A DNA stretch of 64,000 nucleotides from Diphasiastrum complanatum (Eukaryota > Streptophyta > Lycopodiopsida > Lycopodiales > Lycopodiaceae). The notes under the pieces were generated by a model, which ran no database searches, was not told the DNA's origin, and worked only from the letters and a program-made list of their open reading frames with translations. The translations under genes and the position numbers were made by a program. The first letter of the stretch is position 1. The number at the start of each line of letters is the position of its first letter. The stretch spans positions 67,988,370 to 68,052,369 of the forward strand of contig CM055096.1 of NCBI GenBank assembly GCA_029204225.1. The letters run 5' to 3'. Of this stretch, positions 1 to 12,007 are shown piece after piece.

Positions 1-580
1 ACCATAACAGCCTACCGGTCTACTTTGTGGAAGATCCTAAGGGGAATCTATTACCAGTGTATGCCTATCAACTTAGAGGCGATGGTGTATTGCACTCGGT
101 ACACACAATAGTTAGAAATCAGAGTTAATCTGATATACATTTTATGTAAGCTCTAAATGTGATGATATAATTGGTGTACAGTTTATTTGGTTTACTATAT
201 ATGGTTGTGTTCGGGACGTGACCCGTTAGGATATATTGGTCGGGCACTGATCCCTTAGACGGCTACTTGGGTTAGCCGGGTAGCCACACATAGGAAGAAT
301 TAGCCTGTACAGAGTTATTTACAGTACTTGCTATACTTGGGGGCATGTTCCAAGTTTGTCAGTCGAATTTGGCCATATTGGGCCCGACCTTAGTTTGACA
401 GGTGGTAGGCCAATTTTAGGACACCTGTCTTTTTCATGTAGCTTGTGAATACTCTATTTGTATAGTGTTTCTTTGTAATCTACTAACTTTTGTTGTGCCA
501 TCTTTGAGAGCTTGTGAGGAGTGGCTATGGTGATTGTGTGATGTGATCTGCATATTGCACTAGATCCTAACAGAATTTCA
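1..580 (+). mobile_element. LTR (left-truncated) of an LTR retrotransposon
   Basis: The stretch ends in CA at 579-580 and is followed three bases later by a primer binding site, the layout expected at the 3' end of a 5' LTR. The left end lies outside the window, so the length, the TG start and any target duplication cannot be seen. No coding signal is present inside. The copia integrase/RT remnant near 5.65 kb is in the same orientation and could belong to the same element, but about 5 kb of non-coding DNA lies between them, so this link is uncertain. Confidence 0.6.
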
Positions 581-583
581 ACT

Positions 584-595
584 TGGTATCAGAGC
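584..595 (+). promoter_or_regulatory. Primer binding site, initiator-tRNA-Met type
   Basis: TGGTATCAGAGC is the standard plant LTR-retrotransposon primer binding site, complementary to the 3' end of initiator tRNA-Met. It sits three bases after the CA that ends the preceding LTR. Confidence 0.85.
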
Positions 596-3500
596 TACAG
601 GGTGATGCAGGTATGCGCGATCCGGTGGAGCTATGAGATAGCGTCTTTCACCAGGAAAAATAGCATTCAGAGCATCTAAGGAGAGAGGACTCCATACGGG
701 GTATAGGTAGTCCGGATGGCAGGAGACAACAAAGTCTATTAAAATCTTAATGACATCAAAAGTAGGGTAAAATCCTAGGGTTTATGAGAACAAGGCTTTA
801 CAAGTTTTAGGCTTTGAAAAATCATAAGAATGAAAAAAGCCATCAACTCTAAATAAGGCAAGACTTCACATTGCATAATGCCAAATCATTTGTTGACTTT
901 GTTGGCCTTTCAGACCAAGATACTCTACCTCAGATCAGATCTTCATTTTGACATGCATTATTGAGGAGGCACGACATCCGAGACAGAGACTTTACTGCTG
1001 CTTTGTGGACTTCCGCAAAGCTTTTGACTCTGTTCCGAAACATCTCCTTTTCCTTCGATCGGAGCTTCGGGAACGATCGTCGTAGGTGGATTCCGGGGAG
1101 AATTCACGGAAAATCTTGCAGTTTTGGTGGTTTCGGGGAAATCATCGGTGTTGGCTTCATGATTCACTGTGTGGACAGCCGTTTGGCGCAACGGGGCTTG
1201 CAGAGGATTTGCAAAGAGCAGTGACAGAGAGCCATAACAATTTACAGGGTCAAATTTGGTTGAAAACAGAGAAAATTTGAAAATTTCCAGTTTTGTGGGG
1301 TGTTGACGAATTTCTGGAAAAATCAGTTTGTTTGCAGTCGATACCGCACCAATTGTCAAACTGTAAATTGCATCAGATGCCTTGAGGTAGGGCGACCTCT
1401 ATGAGACGGGTAGCTGCAAGAAAGATCTCAGAGTGAGATTGGAAAATGCCCAAGTTATTTTTTCTTCTTCTCATGGCTAGGGTTTTTGATGGAAAAATTC
1501 TGGATCTTGGTCTGTAGGTAGACTTTTTGGGAGCTGTAAATGGCTACAGCTGGGTGCCCCAGCTAGGTAAAGATGCCTGCAAAAGGCCGTGGCACGCCGT
1601 GTAGCCAACATTGAGCTGGATCAGATTGTATCTGGCAGCCATAGCTTTGCAAACATGAGAGAGAAAGGAAGAAAGGTTGGGAAGAAGGCCGTGGAGAGGT
1701 TGCGGGACCTCGCGCGCGCCCAGTCGTGCGAATGCCATCGTGTATAGAAGTGCGTAGCGGCTGCATGAGAGTGTTTCGGTGCACAGAAATGTGTGTGGCC
1801 ACTTGATCTCCAAGTCTTCTAATCAACGGTGAAGATCGAGTGTGGAGAGACAAATGTAGGCCGCAGGATCAAGGAACACCCTTGGATGGGTTTGAAGAGA
1901 GCCCTGAAAGGGCTGAAGGCCAGTCCTTGAAAATTCTTCATTAAAAATTTTCACATTGAAATGTGAATTTGGACCCGAAGGGTAGAAATGCCATTTCTTC
2001 ATTAAAAAATTTCAGAAGGAAAATACAGTTCATTTTGCAAGGGCAAATGGCAAAGGGGCTAACAATAGCTAGAGGGCACCTTTTTTGGCCATCCTTGGGT
2101 CAAAATGGCCCCGAAAATTGGCTGCTCAGAGCTAGCGGATAGAGCAACGTCATAGGGTAGAGAGAAATGCGTTTCGGGGTGTTTTGTCACCATTCTATCG
2201 AGCGGAGTGCCGGTGACCTAGTGCTGGGCTACATTCGCCATTTGGGTACCGTAGAGCCAAATTTGGGGCAATTTTTGGCTGGTGAAACCTGTTACAGGGT
2301 AGTACAATGAGGCATTATCACTTTGAAATCATTATTACTTACTCCTGATAGGGTAACAGGGTGTTTGGAGGCGGTAAATGCAGTATGGGGGAGAATGGTA
2401 GCGGAATTGTGTGGAGAAAGCTACTTTTGACGACGGAAGTGCAGTTTGGCGGTGTGACTACTCATCTTTGGCGACAATTTTGAGAAAGCAAGCATCCATA
2501 GGTGAGAGGTAGGCATGGTACGCCGATAACAGGTGAAAAATTCTTGTGAACGGGTTCAACTTTTGGAGTTAGAACCAACCAACGTCAAGTGGCGTTTTGG
2601 GGGAACGCTCTCACATGTATGATCGGCAGTGGCATTGTCGAGTCAGGTGATAGCTGCATTGACACACGCATCTGTAGCTTGAAAATTTCTCGTTCAGAGG
2701 GATATATGGGCTAACTTGGAGGTACACACATTTTGGCGGGCACAAGTGATGGAAGTGCGAGGTGGTGCCAGTTGAAAGCCATTGGGCAAGATAGCGGACT
2801 TGCATTGGACGAGTTGTGTGTGGGACACGTAGAGGATGAAGAACGGGTCAATAATCACACTTTGGATGCTCTTGGTGAGTGGTGAGTGTGATGATTTTGT
2901 GGTTCTGTAGTCGATAAGTCAATTTTGATCAAGCCATTGTAGCTGTGGAGCAGTGTATCAGGTTTGTCATGGAAGAGATACACTTCAACTGCCAGTTTGG
3001 ATAAGTCGAGTCAATTTGCCATATCAGTATTGCATCAGGGATGCAGATTTCAGTGATGACAAGGTGTAGATTGTTTGGTTTGGGCCATGGAAGATTTCAC
3101 AGGTTCACTTGGAGGGATATTGGCATGTCACGTCATGTGAGGGACTTGATGGTGGCTTTGGAGTTCACATCTCAATGTATTCTTAGGGAGTGGTTTGGAA
3201 CCATTCACAGGAGTAACTTGGAGCTAGCTTGGGAGAATACAGGTGGGCACTACAGGGTAGATGCTGAGATCTTTGTGATCAGGGATGACATTGGAATACC
3301 TGGTAGGGATAGCACTGTAGGATGACATGAGATGATCATCAGGGGGCATCTATTTCATATTGGACTTGAGTCATTGGCATGGACAGGACTTATAGGTGGG
3401 ATTCATGATGGAATCAGGAAGCTGCAAACGCAAATGGACAAAGCGTGAAGCTTTGAGAGCCAGCTCTAGGTTGGAGAGCTGATGGAGATCACACGAGGTG

Positions 3501-5640
3501 TGAACGGAGGGCAGACACTATGATGGATGTTTTGCTAGCGATCTACTGTAGGGGACATTGATGGCGAGGACTTCATGGTGTGCTCATTTGGGAGTACAGG
3601 TTGGCATTACAACAGGGGCCCAGTCATTGGACATTGGCATCGATGGGGAGACATCTACCATCATGGGCGTGGATAAGCTACCTATAGCTTTCATGCATTT
3701 GATTGTATTTGCTCCAGTCTAGGCTTGGCACAGGTGTTGGAATTTTCATGGTGCAGATTCTCAAGTGGTGAGATCAGGGATAAGCCTAGAGGGAGTCACT
3801 CAGAGCCATATACATCAGTACGATCAGGGAGACAGTATTCTCGGGATCCTGTAAGCGACGACTCAGGGATATGCTTGCGGTGGCATGGTGTCGGGTGGCA
3901 CATAGCCAGGGAGAACGAGCAGATGCTAGGAGCCAGGTGGAACTGGTGATGCTTTGGAATTTGGCTTGTCTAGCAGGATGGTGACCAGGATCGGAGAGAT
4001 CAGGTTACCATAGTATGTGGATGACGAGTCCATTGGGTGGCACTCATGGAGATGCTACAGTTGCTCAGGTATGATATGTCATTTGATGTATGGACGATGT
4101 TCTTCAGCTGGTGCATCATGTGGTGACCTAGGGACGGGTCAAGCCTACTTGAAGGTAGGTGACATGGAGTGTACCTGTGGTGGTACATATCCTGAGGGCA
4201 TGGAGAGCATTACGGGGTGATGTGGATTTAGCATGCCCATGGTTGTGAGCCAATAGGGATGGGGATGGTTGCTCAGGGAGTGACAGCTGATACTTTGGCA
4301 AGTAATCAAGTGAGCTGCATGGTTATATGCACAATAGTCTCCAGGTTGGCATCACATGTTGTGTCTATCCATCATTATTTGGTGAGCAGGATGCAGTTTT
4401 TGGTTAGCTGCAGTTGGAGTCTAGTTGCACTACAGGTGGATAGATTCTTGGGGAGCTATCAACAGGTAATGGATACTTGGTGATCAGATGGTACAGGAGG
4501 GTACATGGTTTTGGAGCTATCCTACCTGATATGCTATGGATCGTGGGTGAGTTATTCATCACGATAGTGGATCTAGTTTGCATTTGCTTTGGCTTGGACG
4601 CTATGATGGATACATTCGTGAAATAGGCTCCTTGGTGGGAGGCCTATATACTGGTCAAATCAGAGTTGGCAACGTGAAGTATGGGAAAGTTGAACCTATA
4701 TGGGATGCAGGTAAGGCAGATCATCATCAGTATCTCTGGGAGGTGGGCGAGCTACTCAGGTATAGCCTATGGTGAGGTTTGTGTACATTCATTCATTGAG
4801 TCCTTGGTAGACTCTTGTGCTTGGAGCATGGGGAATGGATGGGGATCAGCTTTTAGGACTTATTGGACAGGATGTCAGGGCAAAGCGGCTTGGAGCATAG
4901 TTTTGTTTGGGAGATACATTAGAGATGAGGCTTGGAGCGCTCATTGGTTCGAGATGGTTGATCTTGGATGATGTATGAGGACATCAATGTGATATGCTTG
5001 GACGTGAGAGCATCTTGGTATAGGTGCGGGCCATGGTTGGAGACCTGATTTGGTGACCAGTGGTGTAGCAGCGGATCTACAGGTGGCACAGGTGTTGGTA
5101 CGACAGGATACCACTTATGGACAGGCCTTGGTCATGTATTTGACGCTTTATCATTCATGTTGGTTTGCATGAGTGTGTGTGGGCTTGCATGTTGTCTTGT
5201 CACGGGAGTCTAGATATGAGTCGGAGTTGTATGTGGTTGTGCATTTGCTATAGCAAAACAAAGTAGTCATTTTATGCTCATTGACTTGCCATTGTCTACT
5301 AGCTGTCTATCTGGTGAGGGTGCAATCTTATGGTGGCAGTAAGATTTCCTCAGGTTGAGCCTCAGTCGCTCATTTATGTCAGCCTTACAAGTTTGTGCTT
5401 GTAAGTGTTTGATAGGATGTTAGCCTAGCTAGATGGAGGATGTAAGTCTCATGGTGGCAGTGGGATTTCCTCAGTTTGAGCCATGTCGCTCATGTGGTCC
5501 ACTCGTGTTCAAGTCGGATTGGGGACGAGTCAGTTGGTCGAGAGTATGATAGACTCCCTGTAGGAGCATTGTGTTTACATGATACTTTGTGAGTCAAACC
5601 TGGTGGTTTGTTGGTGTGCTTGAGTGTGAGTCAAGTACAG
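596..5640. other. About 5 kb of G/T-rich sequence without recognisable genes
   Basis: This stretch follows the LTR and primer binding site but has no gag, protease or RT similarity in any frame that I can recognise. From about 2.0 kb the plus strand is clearly rich in G and T and poor in C, and only short open frames occur. It could be the non-coding interior of a large retrotransposon derivative (LARD-like) or a badly decayed coding region. The right end contains a short imperfect repeat at 5328-5495. Confidence 0.4.
5328..5495 (+). repeat. Imperfect direct repeat, about 48 bp, two copies
   Basis: Two copies share GGTGGCAGT, GATTTCCTCAG, TTGAGCC and GTCGCTCAT in the same order (about 5333-5375 and 5453-5491), separated by about 120 bases. 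They lie just before the copia integrase remnant. Confidence 0.7.
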
Positions 5641-5644
5641 AGGA

Positions 5645-6771
5645 GCATGATATATATAACATCTTTTGGACACTCCAGACATTGCTACAAATTATTGTTT
5701 TTCACTCTTTTCACATTTGAGGGGAGGTGAATATACCTCTAATAAGTTTAAAAACTTTTGTGAGAAAGAAGGAATACAAAGAGAATTTTCTTGTGCTTAT
5801 ACTCCTTATCAAAATGGAGTTGCTGAAAGAAAGAATATAACTTTGTGTGAATGTGCAAAAGCCATTAGGCTAGAAGCATCTCTACCTAAAGAATTTTGGG
5901 GAGAAGCAGTTGCATGTGCAAATTATCTTTGTAATAGACTTCCTAATCTTGCAATAGAAGGAAGAACACCATTTGAGATGTTGTATAAGAAAAAGTCTAA
6001 GGTAGATCATCTTAGGATCTTTGGCTATTTATGCTATGTGCATGTACCTTTAGAGACTAGGAAAAAGGATGATCCTAGTGCTATTAAAGGAATTTTTGTT
6101 GGATATGCATCTTCTAAGAGATCATATAAAGTTTATCTTCCCTCTACTGACAAGAATGTTGTAAGTAGAGATGTGATATTTCATGAAGATGAAAAATTTA
6201 ACTTGGATGAAGCAAAGATCAAGGAGTCTCATGCAGGATCTACAATCATCAATCTTGATGCTGTTCAAGAAGTGGTGAGGCCGAGGCTTGAGGAGGAACG
6301 ACTTCAAGCACCTATACCAAGAAGATCCACAAGAGAAAAATCTGAGCCAAGAAGGCTCACTTATGATGAGGAAGGAAGGCAAGTGGAAGGTGAAACTTCC
6401 TATCATGCATTTTTCATATCAGATGAAGAGCCTAAAGAAGTCCAAGAAGCACTTCAATCCAAGAAATGGGTTGAAGCAATGACAAACAACATCAATCCAA
6501 GAAATGGTTTAAAGCCTTGATGTCAAACAACACATGGGAGCTTATGGAGCCACCAAACAACATGCATGTCATTGGATGTAAGTGGGTATTCAGGATATGG
6601 TACAACAATGATGGATCCATCAACAAATTCAAAGCAAGACTTTGTGACAAAGGATACTCTCAAATCAAAGGTCTTGACAATGAAGACACTTTTGCACCTG
6701 TTGCAAAAATGGTAACTATAAAAATTCTCAGTTGTATGCCATTGTGCTCTTGCCTTGGATTTTTCAAGTAA
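5645..6771 (+). pseudogene. Ty1/copia polyprotein remnant: integrase then RT start
   Basis: The first frame (to about 6520) encodes the second half of a copia integrase core with GGEYTSNKF, the TPYQNGVAERKN catalytic-region motif, LPKEFWGEAV and RIFGYLCYVHVP, followed by the linker. A second frame from about 6517 gives the start of the reverse transcriptase ([45 protein letters not shown]) and stops at 6771. The two frames meet at a short local duplication containing ATCCAAGAAATGG, which shifts the frame. Gag, protease, most of the RT and RNase H are absent, so this is a dead fragment truncated on both sides. Confidence 0.92.
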
Positions 6772-7440
6772 TCTGTTCATTGATCATTCTTGTGCAATCA
6801 CAACACCTCATAAAGATCCTGTGAGGTGTGTGGTGAAGTTCACACGTGCTAAAAACTTCACAAAGTTTTGATCAACTCTTGCCGCAATCTATATACTTCG
6901 TTGAGATTGCATGGCTCAAAAGTGAACTGTCAACGAACCAAGTGAATGAGTAGATAACTAATCACACTAAAGAAATAAGAATTGAAATAAAAAGAATAAC
7001 AAATAAACAAAATATTACCTTGTCAATATCGACATCGACTTGTAAATTGTATCACTCAAGAAAGAGCTTTGTATTGTACAGGACGAATCAAGCACAAGTA
7101 AAGGCATCCTTTTGCTGTATAGACTGCAGATATTGAATGAAAATTATTAATATTATGATATACAGTTTATTCATGCTATGACAATAGGTTTAAAATAAAA
7201 AAAGAGATGCATATCAGCGATAAATTGTATATACTTTGAGAGATTTAATAGTTATCTCCCCAATAGAAGTTGTCGTTGTCGTTATTTCACGAATGTCATC
7301 ATGAAATAGAGAATTGAAGTCTCTATGTGTATTTTCAGCTGAGTTTATTAAATTACACATAGAAAATTTGATATTCCCTTATTTATTTTCACAGAAAGGA
7401 AGGTTGTACAGAGGTTAAGGCATGGGTAGTGGATTTGGTT
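6772..7440. other. AT-rich stretch, nothing recognised
   Basis: No open frame of note, no LTR end and no RNA gene is visible. It lies between the truncated copia RT and the LTR-like region of the next element. Confidence 0.5.
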
Positions 7441-7449
7441 CTAGCCATC

Positions 7450-8045
7450 ATGATCAGATATCAAAGAATGAACTTAAAAAAAAAACCTCCAATTTGAACA
7501 TTGGAACCAAGCGCAGAGTAAGGACACAAAAGAATTTGCAGAAGAAAGGTGCTTGAAATCGATATCGGGACTTAATATCTGTTTTGAGCGCAGGTTTACA
7601 CAACAAGCAAAAAAGGAAACAAGTTTCGTACTCAAAAGTGATATCGGAGATATCATGGTATCGGTCTCGAGTGCGGGGGGAGATGGCGGATACGAGAAGG
7701 CAAATAGACGCACTTGAGAGCGATATTGGGAAGAAAAAAGTGAAAACTTGCTAGGAAAAGTGAAAATTCCGTGGAGGTAAAATTTTGCATGTGTGAAAAA
7801 TGGCTCGAGACACATGGCATCCCTTCAGTGGTCCACATGTCCATCCGTATAGGTCATTATGACTCAATGATGAGGGCCACATGGGCGCGGGACACCTGCA
7901 CCAATCAGAGAACAACACATGTCATTCCGCACGTGACAATTGTCGCATCAACCATTTTTTGTACAGAGAAATATTCTTAGCAAATCATGCAACAACATGT
8001 GTCCTACCGATTAGTTTCCACACGTGTGATTTTTTTTTATAAATT
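7450..8045 (-). mobile_element. LTR-like region of the adjoining gypsy element
   Basis: It directly follows the integrase C-terminus of the minus-strand gypsy element, where a 3' LTR is expected. It contains phrases that recur in the same orientation at 42.1-43.4 kb, notably CTTGAAATCGATATCGG (versus CTTGAAATCAATATCCGG) and CTTGAGAGCGATATTGG (versus CTTGAGAGCGATATCGG), and a series of CACATG/CACGTG-type words. No clear TG...CA borders were found, so the exact ends are not set. Confidence 0.45.
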
Positions 8046-9121
8046 CGTCATTTTCGGCTCGTATTTTCACGAGAATTTTTTCCAAACGTTCCGTTGCTGC
8101 TATGCATAAGGATGGTATCAAAAATTCGATCGACATGCCTGCATCTTGACCATAGACAAGTTGAAATGGTGTCTCTAACTTTATAAGCTGTTCTGAATGC
8201 CCATAACGCTACATGAAGTTTATGTTCCCAATCAGAATGACTTGCTTCAACTGTTTTTGTCATGATATTGTAGAGAATCTTATTGGAAGATTATGCTTGT
8301 CCATTATCCCTCGGATAATATGGAGTACTAAACCGTTGTATTAAAAAAAAGTCTTCCAACAGACACTTGATCATTTCATTGACAAAGTGTGTTATACGAT
8401 CACTTACGATCTCAATAGAACATCCAAATCTAACAATGATATTCTCATATACGAACTTAGCCGTAGACTTTGCATCGGCAACTCTAACTGCTTTTGCTTC
8501 AACCCACTTGGTTATATAATAAGTTGCTACAATGATATATCTGGCTTGAGATCCTCTTGTCGCAGGATTAATAGGACCAACATAGTCAAATCCCCATTTC
8601 TCAAACGGTGCTTGTGATAGAACCGGATGCACATGTTCATAGTTCTGCTTCGTAGGGGCGACATGCTCGTTGACATACATCACATGACTAAATAAAGTTT
8701 TTGGTATCCTTATGAAGTGTAGGCCACCAACACCTTGATTGTAAAAAATTTCGAGTAGTGATATCAGTTGAAATCTCTGCCTCCCATCCCATCACGTGAA
8801 AACATGATTAGATAAGGTACTTCGTGCGATAAAACACATCTTCTTAAAATATCATCCATTCCACTACAATACAATTCATGCAATCGATTGATAAAGTTGT
8901 GTCTTAATCCATGAATTTTTTTTTTTTTGAGCTTTTGTTAGAGAGTCATTAGGTTGACCCAACATCAAATATTCAACAATATCCGCTGCCCACTCAAGTA
9001 CTGCTTCAACATAAAATAACGCAGCATCTGGTAGTTCATCATCTACTTCAGTGTTGACTAGTGTTGTCTGAATTCTTGAGACATGATTGACAAGATAATG
9101 TTGTTTACCTTTTTGAACCAC
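8045..9121 (-). pseudogene. Ty3/gypsy integrase and RNase H C-terminal remnant
   Basis: The integrase core is read at 8291-8683 (PFEKWGFDYVGPINP, YIIVATYYITKWVEAKAV, IVRFGCSIEIVSD, STPYYPRDNGQA) and continues after a frameshift through WEHKLHVALWAFRTAYK, then in another frame VYGQDAGMSIEFLIPSL. The fragment at 8876-9121 is the segment after RNase H, with DDELPDAALFYVE and DIVEYLMLGQ. The WVEA style of the integrase suggests the Tat/Athila side of Ty3/gypsy. A second copy of the same family lies at 31.8-32.7 kb. Several frameshifts and stops make it inactive. Confidence 0.9.
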
Positions 9122-9545
9122 AACTTGAAAATCAAATTCAATTAGTAGTAGTAACCATCTTGCAATGTGTCATGTGTTACACGTCTTGTTTACTAAATTA
9201 AGAAATGGCTAATGAACGGTATAAAATACAAAATGTGTCGCCATTAGGTAATGTCAAAATTTATTCACGAAAAATACCATGGACAACGCTTCTTGTTCTG
9301 TAGCAGAGTAATTCTTCTCAGGACCAATAAGCAAATCCGATAGGATAGTCTTTCTTGTATTCTCCTGGCTACATCAAAATTGATCCAATAGCATATTTTG
9401 ATGCATCAATATGAACATGAAATTCAATTGTCCAGTATGGAGCTCGTAGAATCGTTGCAGAAGCTAAAGCTTTCTTCAATTTCTCAAATGCTTCCAACGC
9501 CTCAATTGTCCAAATAGGTACAATGGTCAACTTATATATAGGTCG
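9122..9545 (-). pseudogene. Ty3/gypsy RNase H remnant
   Basis: The minus strand shows HIDASKYAIGSIL followed by PGEYKKDYPIGFA, the first active-site region of gypsy RNase H, but broken by stops. It lies between the RT tail and the post-RNase H segment of the same element and is collinear with them. Confidence 0.7.
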
Positions 9546-9547
9546 TG

Positions 9548-10249
9548 CTAAATCCGCAAAGAATAAAATGAATGTTCAATAATAATTCGCATGAACCATG
9601 AAAATATAAACTCCTCGAACTGTTCCTGGTGGCGGATTTTGGAATATCCCGTAGCAATGCCATGTCTTGATATCACATGTCCAAGAACAACTCCATGAGT
9701 AATCCAAATCTGGCACTTTTCTGGATTTAAAGAGATTTGGTACTTGCGGCAACGTTCAAATGCTTTTGGCAATTTTATTGTCGTTTCATCACAAATCTCT
9801 AGAACTCCAAACCTTGTAGGATCCATATGATTTAAAATCTGCTCATCAATAAGTTCTACATTTTCATCATAAGACGAGACGTGACTAACATGAATGAGTT
9901 CATCTTCAATAGAATCTGAAATTGGGTCGGTTGATATCCATGCCACATTCATTATATTCACTGGAAATGTGATCGGCGTATCCAAAGTTCGATTAGGTAA
10001 AAGGATCTCGCTCATCAGCTTTGATTGGTCATCTCTTTGACACATATAGCCTGTGGTACAATCCACTGTAGCAAGAGCTTGATTCCAATTAACAATATAT
10101 GTTTGAGAGTCATAATGGACTCCCAAAGTTTTTACTTGTCGGTCATAGGTATAATCCGTTGTTGATGAATCATTATCCCCTTTTTGGACCACTGGGTTTG
10201 ATTGGGAAAGTGATTGGATCAACTTTGACTGCTCACTCGCGATTCTCAA
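9548..10249 (-). pseudogene. Ty3/gypsy protease-RT linker and RT tail, internally deleted
   Basis: One open frame of 233 codons joins a post-protease linker to the end of the RT: FERCRKYQISLNPEKC and THGVVLGHVISRHGIA are the thumb-side motifs. The RT fingers and palm, including the catalytic YxDD-type motif, are missing between them. The frame is open but the enzyme would be inactive, so the deletion happened inside an older element and left the reading frame intact. Confidence 0.8.
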
Positions 10250-10429
10250 ATGTAATCTTTATGGTCCCCCAATTATGAATTACTTGCAAATCGTAACTAT
10301 GAACGTCCCAATAAGACACAATAACAATTTGGTGCACCAGGTAAGTCCATTACTACAAAAGTAATGACAAACTGAACTCCAGCAATCTTGATAGGTATAT
10401 CTGTCACTATGCCCTTAGGACGGACTATA

Positions 10430-10946
10430 GTCTCGGACTATAGTCCTATAGTCTAATTAGCTAGCTTGATAGCAAAAGTTGCAGGCTTCATCCTTGTAAG
10501 GCCCCATTTTGCAAATAGCTTTGTTAAAATCAAGTTAACTTCTGAACCCCCATCTATCATGACTGCCTCTTTACCAAACTGTCTATTTGGTATTGGCAGG
10601 GTGATGTATCTTTGCTCACTTTTGCAGCACAAAATAGTGGCTTCTGGTGGGTTGTTGGTTCAATTTGAGTCAATTTCTCCACTAATACTTCCTTTGCTTT
10701 TGGCACCAGCTTAAGAAATTTTCCCAATGTAATATCCATCTTGCTAGATAGAATATTCACGATCAATTCTGTTTGCGGCACTTCAGGTTCTGTCATCTTG
10801 AAGGGTTCTTCATGATGATGCAACTGAGTATTGACATCTGTTATTCCTTTAAACGCCACATGTCGCTTGCTGCCAGCAACATTATTTTTTTGATAAGCTG
10901 GAATAAAAGAAGCACTTTCAGATTCAGAACACTCATAAGGCCTCAA
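10430..10946 (-). pseudogene. Ty3/gypsy gag C-terminus and retropepsin remnant
   Basis: The upstream frame (10557-10946) ends at DSLVKRQS. Reading one base out of phase continues into VMIDGGSEVNLILTKLFAKW, the D-x-G-S/T active-site region of a retroviral-type aspartic protease. A one-base frameshift therefore separates gag/linker from protease. The order gag-protease-RT-RNase H-integrase on the minus strand from 10.95 to 8.05 kb shows that these pieces are one element. Confidence 0.8.
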
Positions 10947-11122
10947 CTTCAGTGTTCAATCAGAAAATGATATTTGGTGGTTTATTCCTTTAAACGCCAC
11001 ATGTCGCTTGTTGCCAGCAACATTATTTTTTTGATAAGCTGAAATAAAAGGAGCACTTTCAGATTCAGGACACTTATAAGGCCTCAACTTCAGCGTTCAA
11101 TCATAAAATGATATTTGGTGGT
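10841..11122. repeat. Tandem duplication, about 141 bp, two copies
   Basis: The segment beginning ATTCCTTTAAACGCCACATG starts at 10843 and again at 10984. The copies differ at only a few positions and both end with GATATTTGGTGG. It lies at the 5' edge of the gypsy coding remnant, so part of the element's coding sequence was duplicated. Confidence 0.92.
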
Positions 11123-12007
11123 TGACATATTTTCATACAACCTAATGCTTTTACCTTTACAAGCCATTCACATGATATAAAGGAGGCCTAAGTGGTTATG
11201 AGAAAAGATTGAGAAAATTTCGCTCATGTAAAACACAGATGCCACAATTTTCAAGGTCTAGATCAAGTTGTTCTTGTTTAAAGGAAGTTGGAAGCCTGAG
11301 TTACAGCAAGTCGATCTATCTAGACCGTGTTCTGCTTTCTGGTGTTGTACTCTGGGATTGTGTGCATTGTCCCTCTGCTTTAAACGGTCATACTTCTTTC
11401 TGCCTTGTACATCAAGTAGCTTTTGTACTTGGGCTGAATACACTAACTCATAAGAGCATCCATATATTCGAAGCTCCAAGCCATCTCACAACTTTGCTCA
11501 GTTAGAAAAAGCTTCCACAGATGCATGATGAGTGGCTTCCATAATGAAGTGCAATAAGATACTCCTTGAAAGTATGCCATTTGAATGACGGCAAGCCCTT
11601 ATTTAAAAAAGAACTGCATAAGTTGCAGTATATGCACATGCAATCAGCTGCTTGTGGTCATGTACAAGTTCATAAAATATTTGACGTCATATTTGTACAG
11701 AAAATCTCCTACCTATAATACAGTAGTGTTGAAAGCTCACAGAGTGAGATGAAAGTTTGATGTCATCCGTTCCGAATGTTGTTGCCTCTGAAATACCACT
11801 GCACTTGGGTTAATGGGGCATGAATTCATAGTCACCCGAAGTACCAGTAGGCATCCAGAATATGGAAAGCAGATTGCTTCACTGACCTTCATTTATATCC
11901 ACAACACAACCATATTACTCAAGAATGGCCAAAAAAGGTCGGTCAAAGTTGTTAACTCTCTTGAAGGTTCTAGTCTCCCCTCTATTCTCTTGCCACACAA
12001 TAACTAC
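11123..12007 (-). other. 3' flank / probable 3' UTR of the MACPF gene
   Basis: This is the sequence directly downstream of the MACPF stop codon on the minus strand. It carries only short open frames and no domain that I recognise. Part of it (about 11.2-11.5 kb) may be the edge of the neighbouring gypsy element. No decisive polyadenylation signal could be chosen. Confidence 0.4.

Noticed and set aside
961-1813. Overlapping short frames on both strands near the left edge
   Set aside because: No domain, no splice context, and frames on both strands overlap; they look like chance in non-coding retroelement DNA.
3041-4971. Series of 65-100 codon plus-strand frames
   Set aside because: The C-poor composition lowers the frequency of some stop codons and produces long chance frames; no similarity is recognisable.
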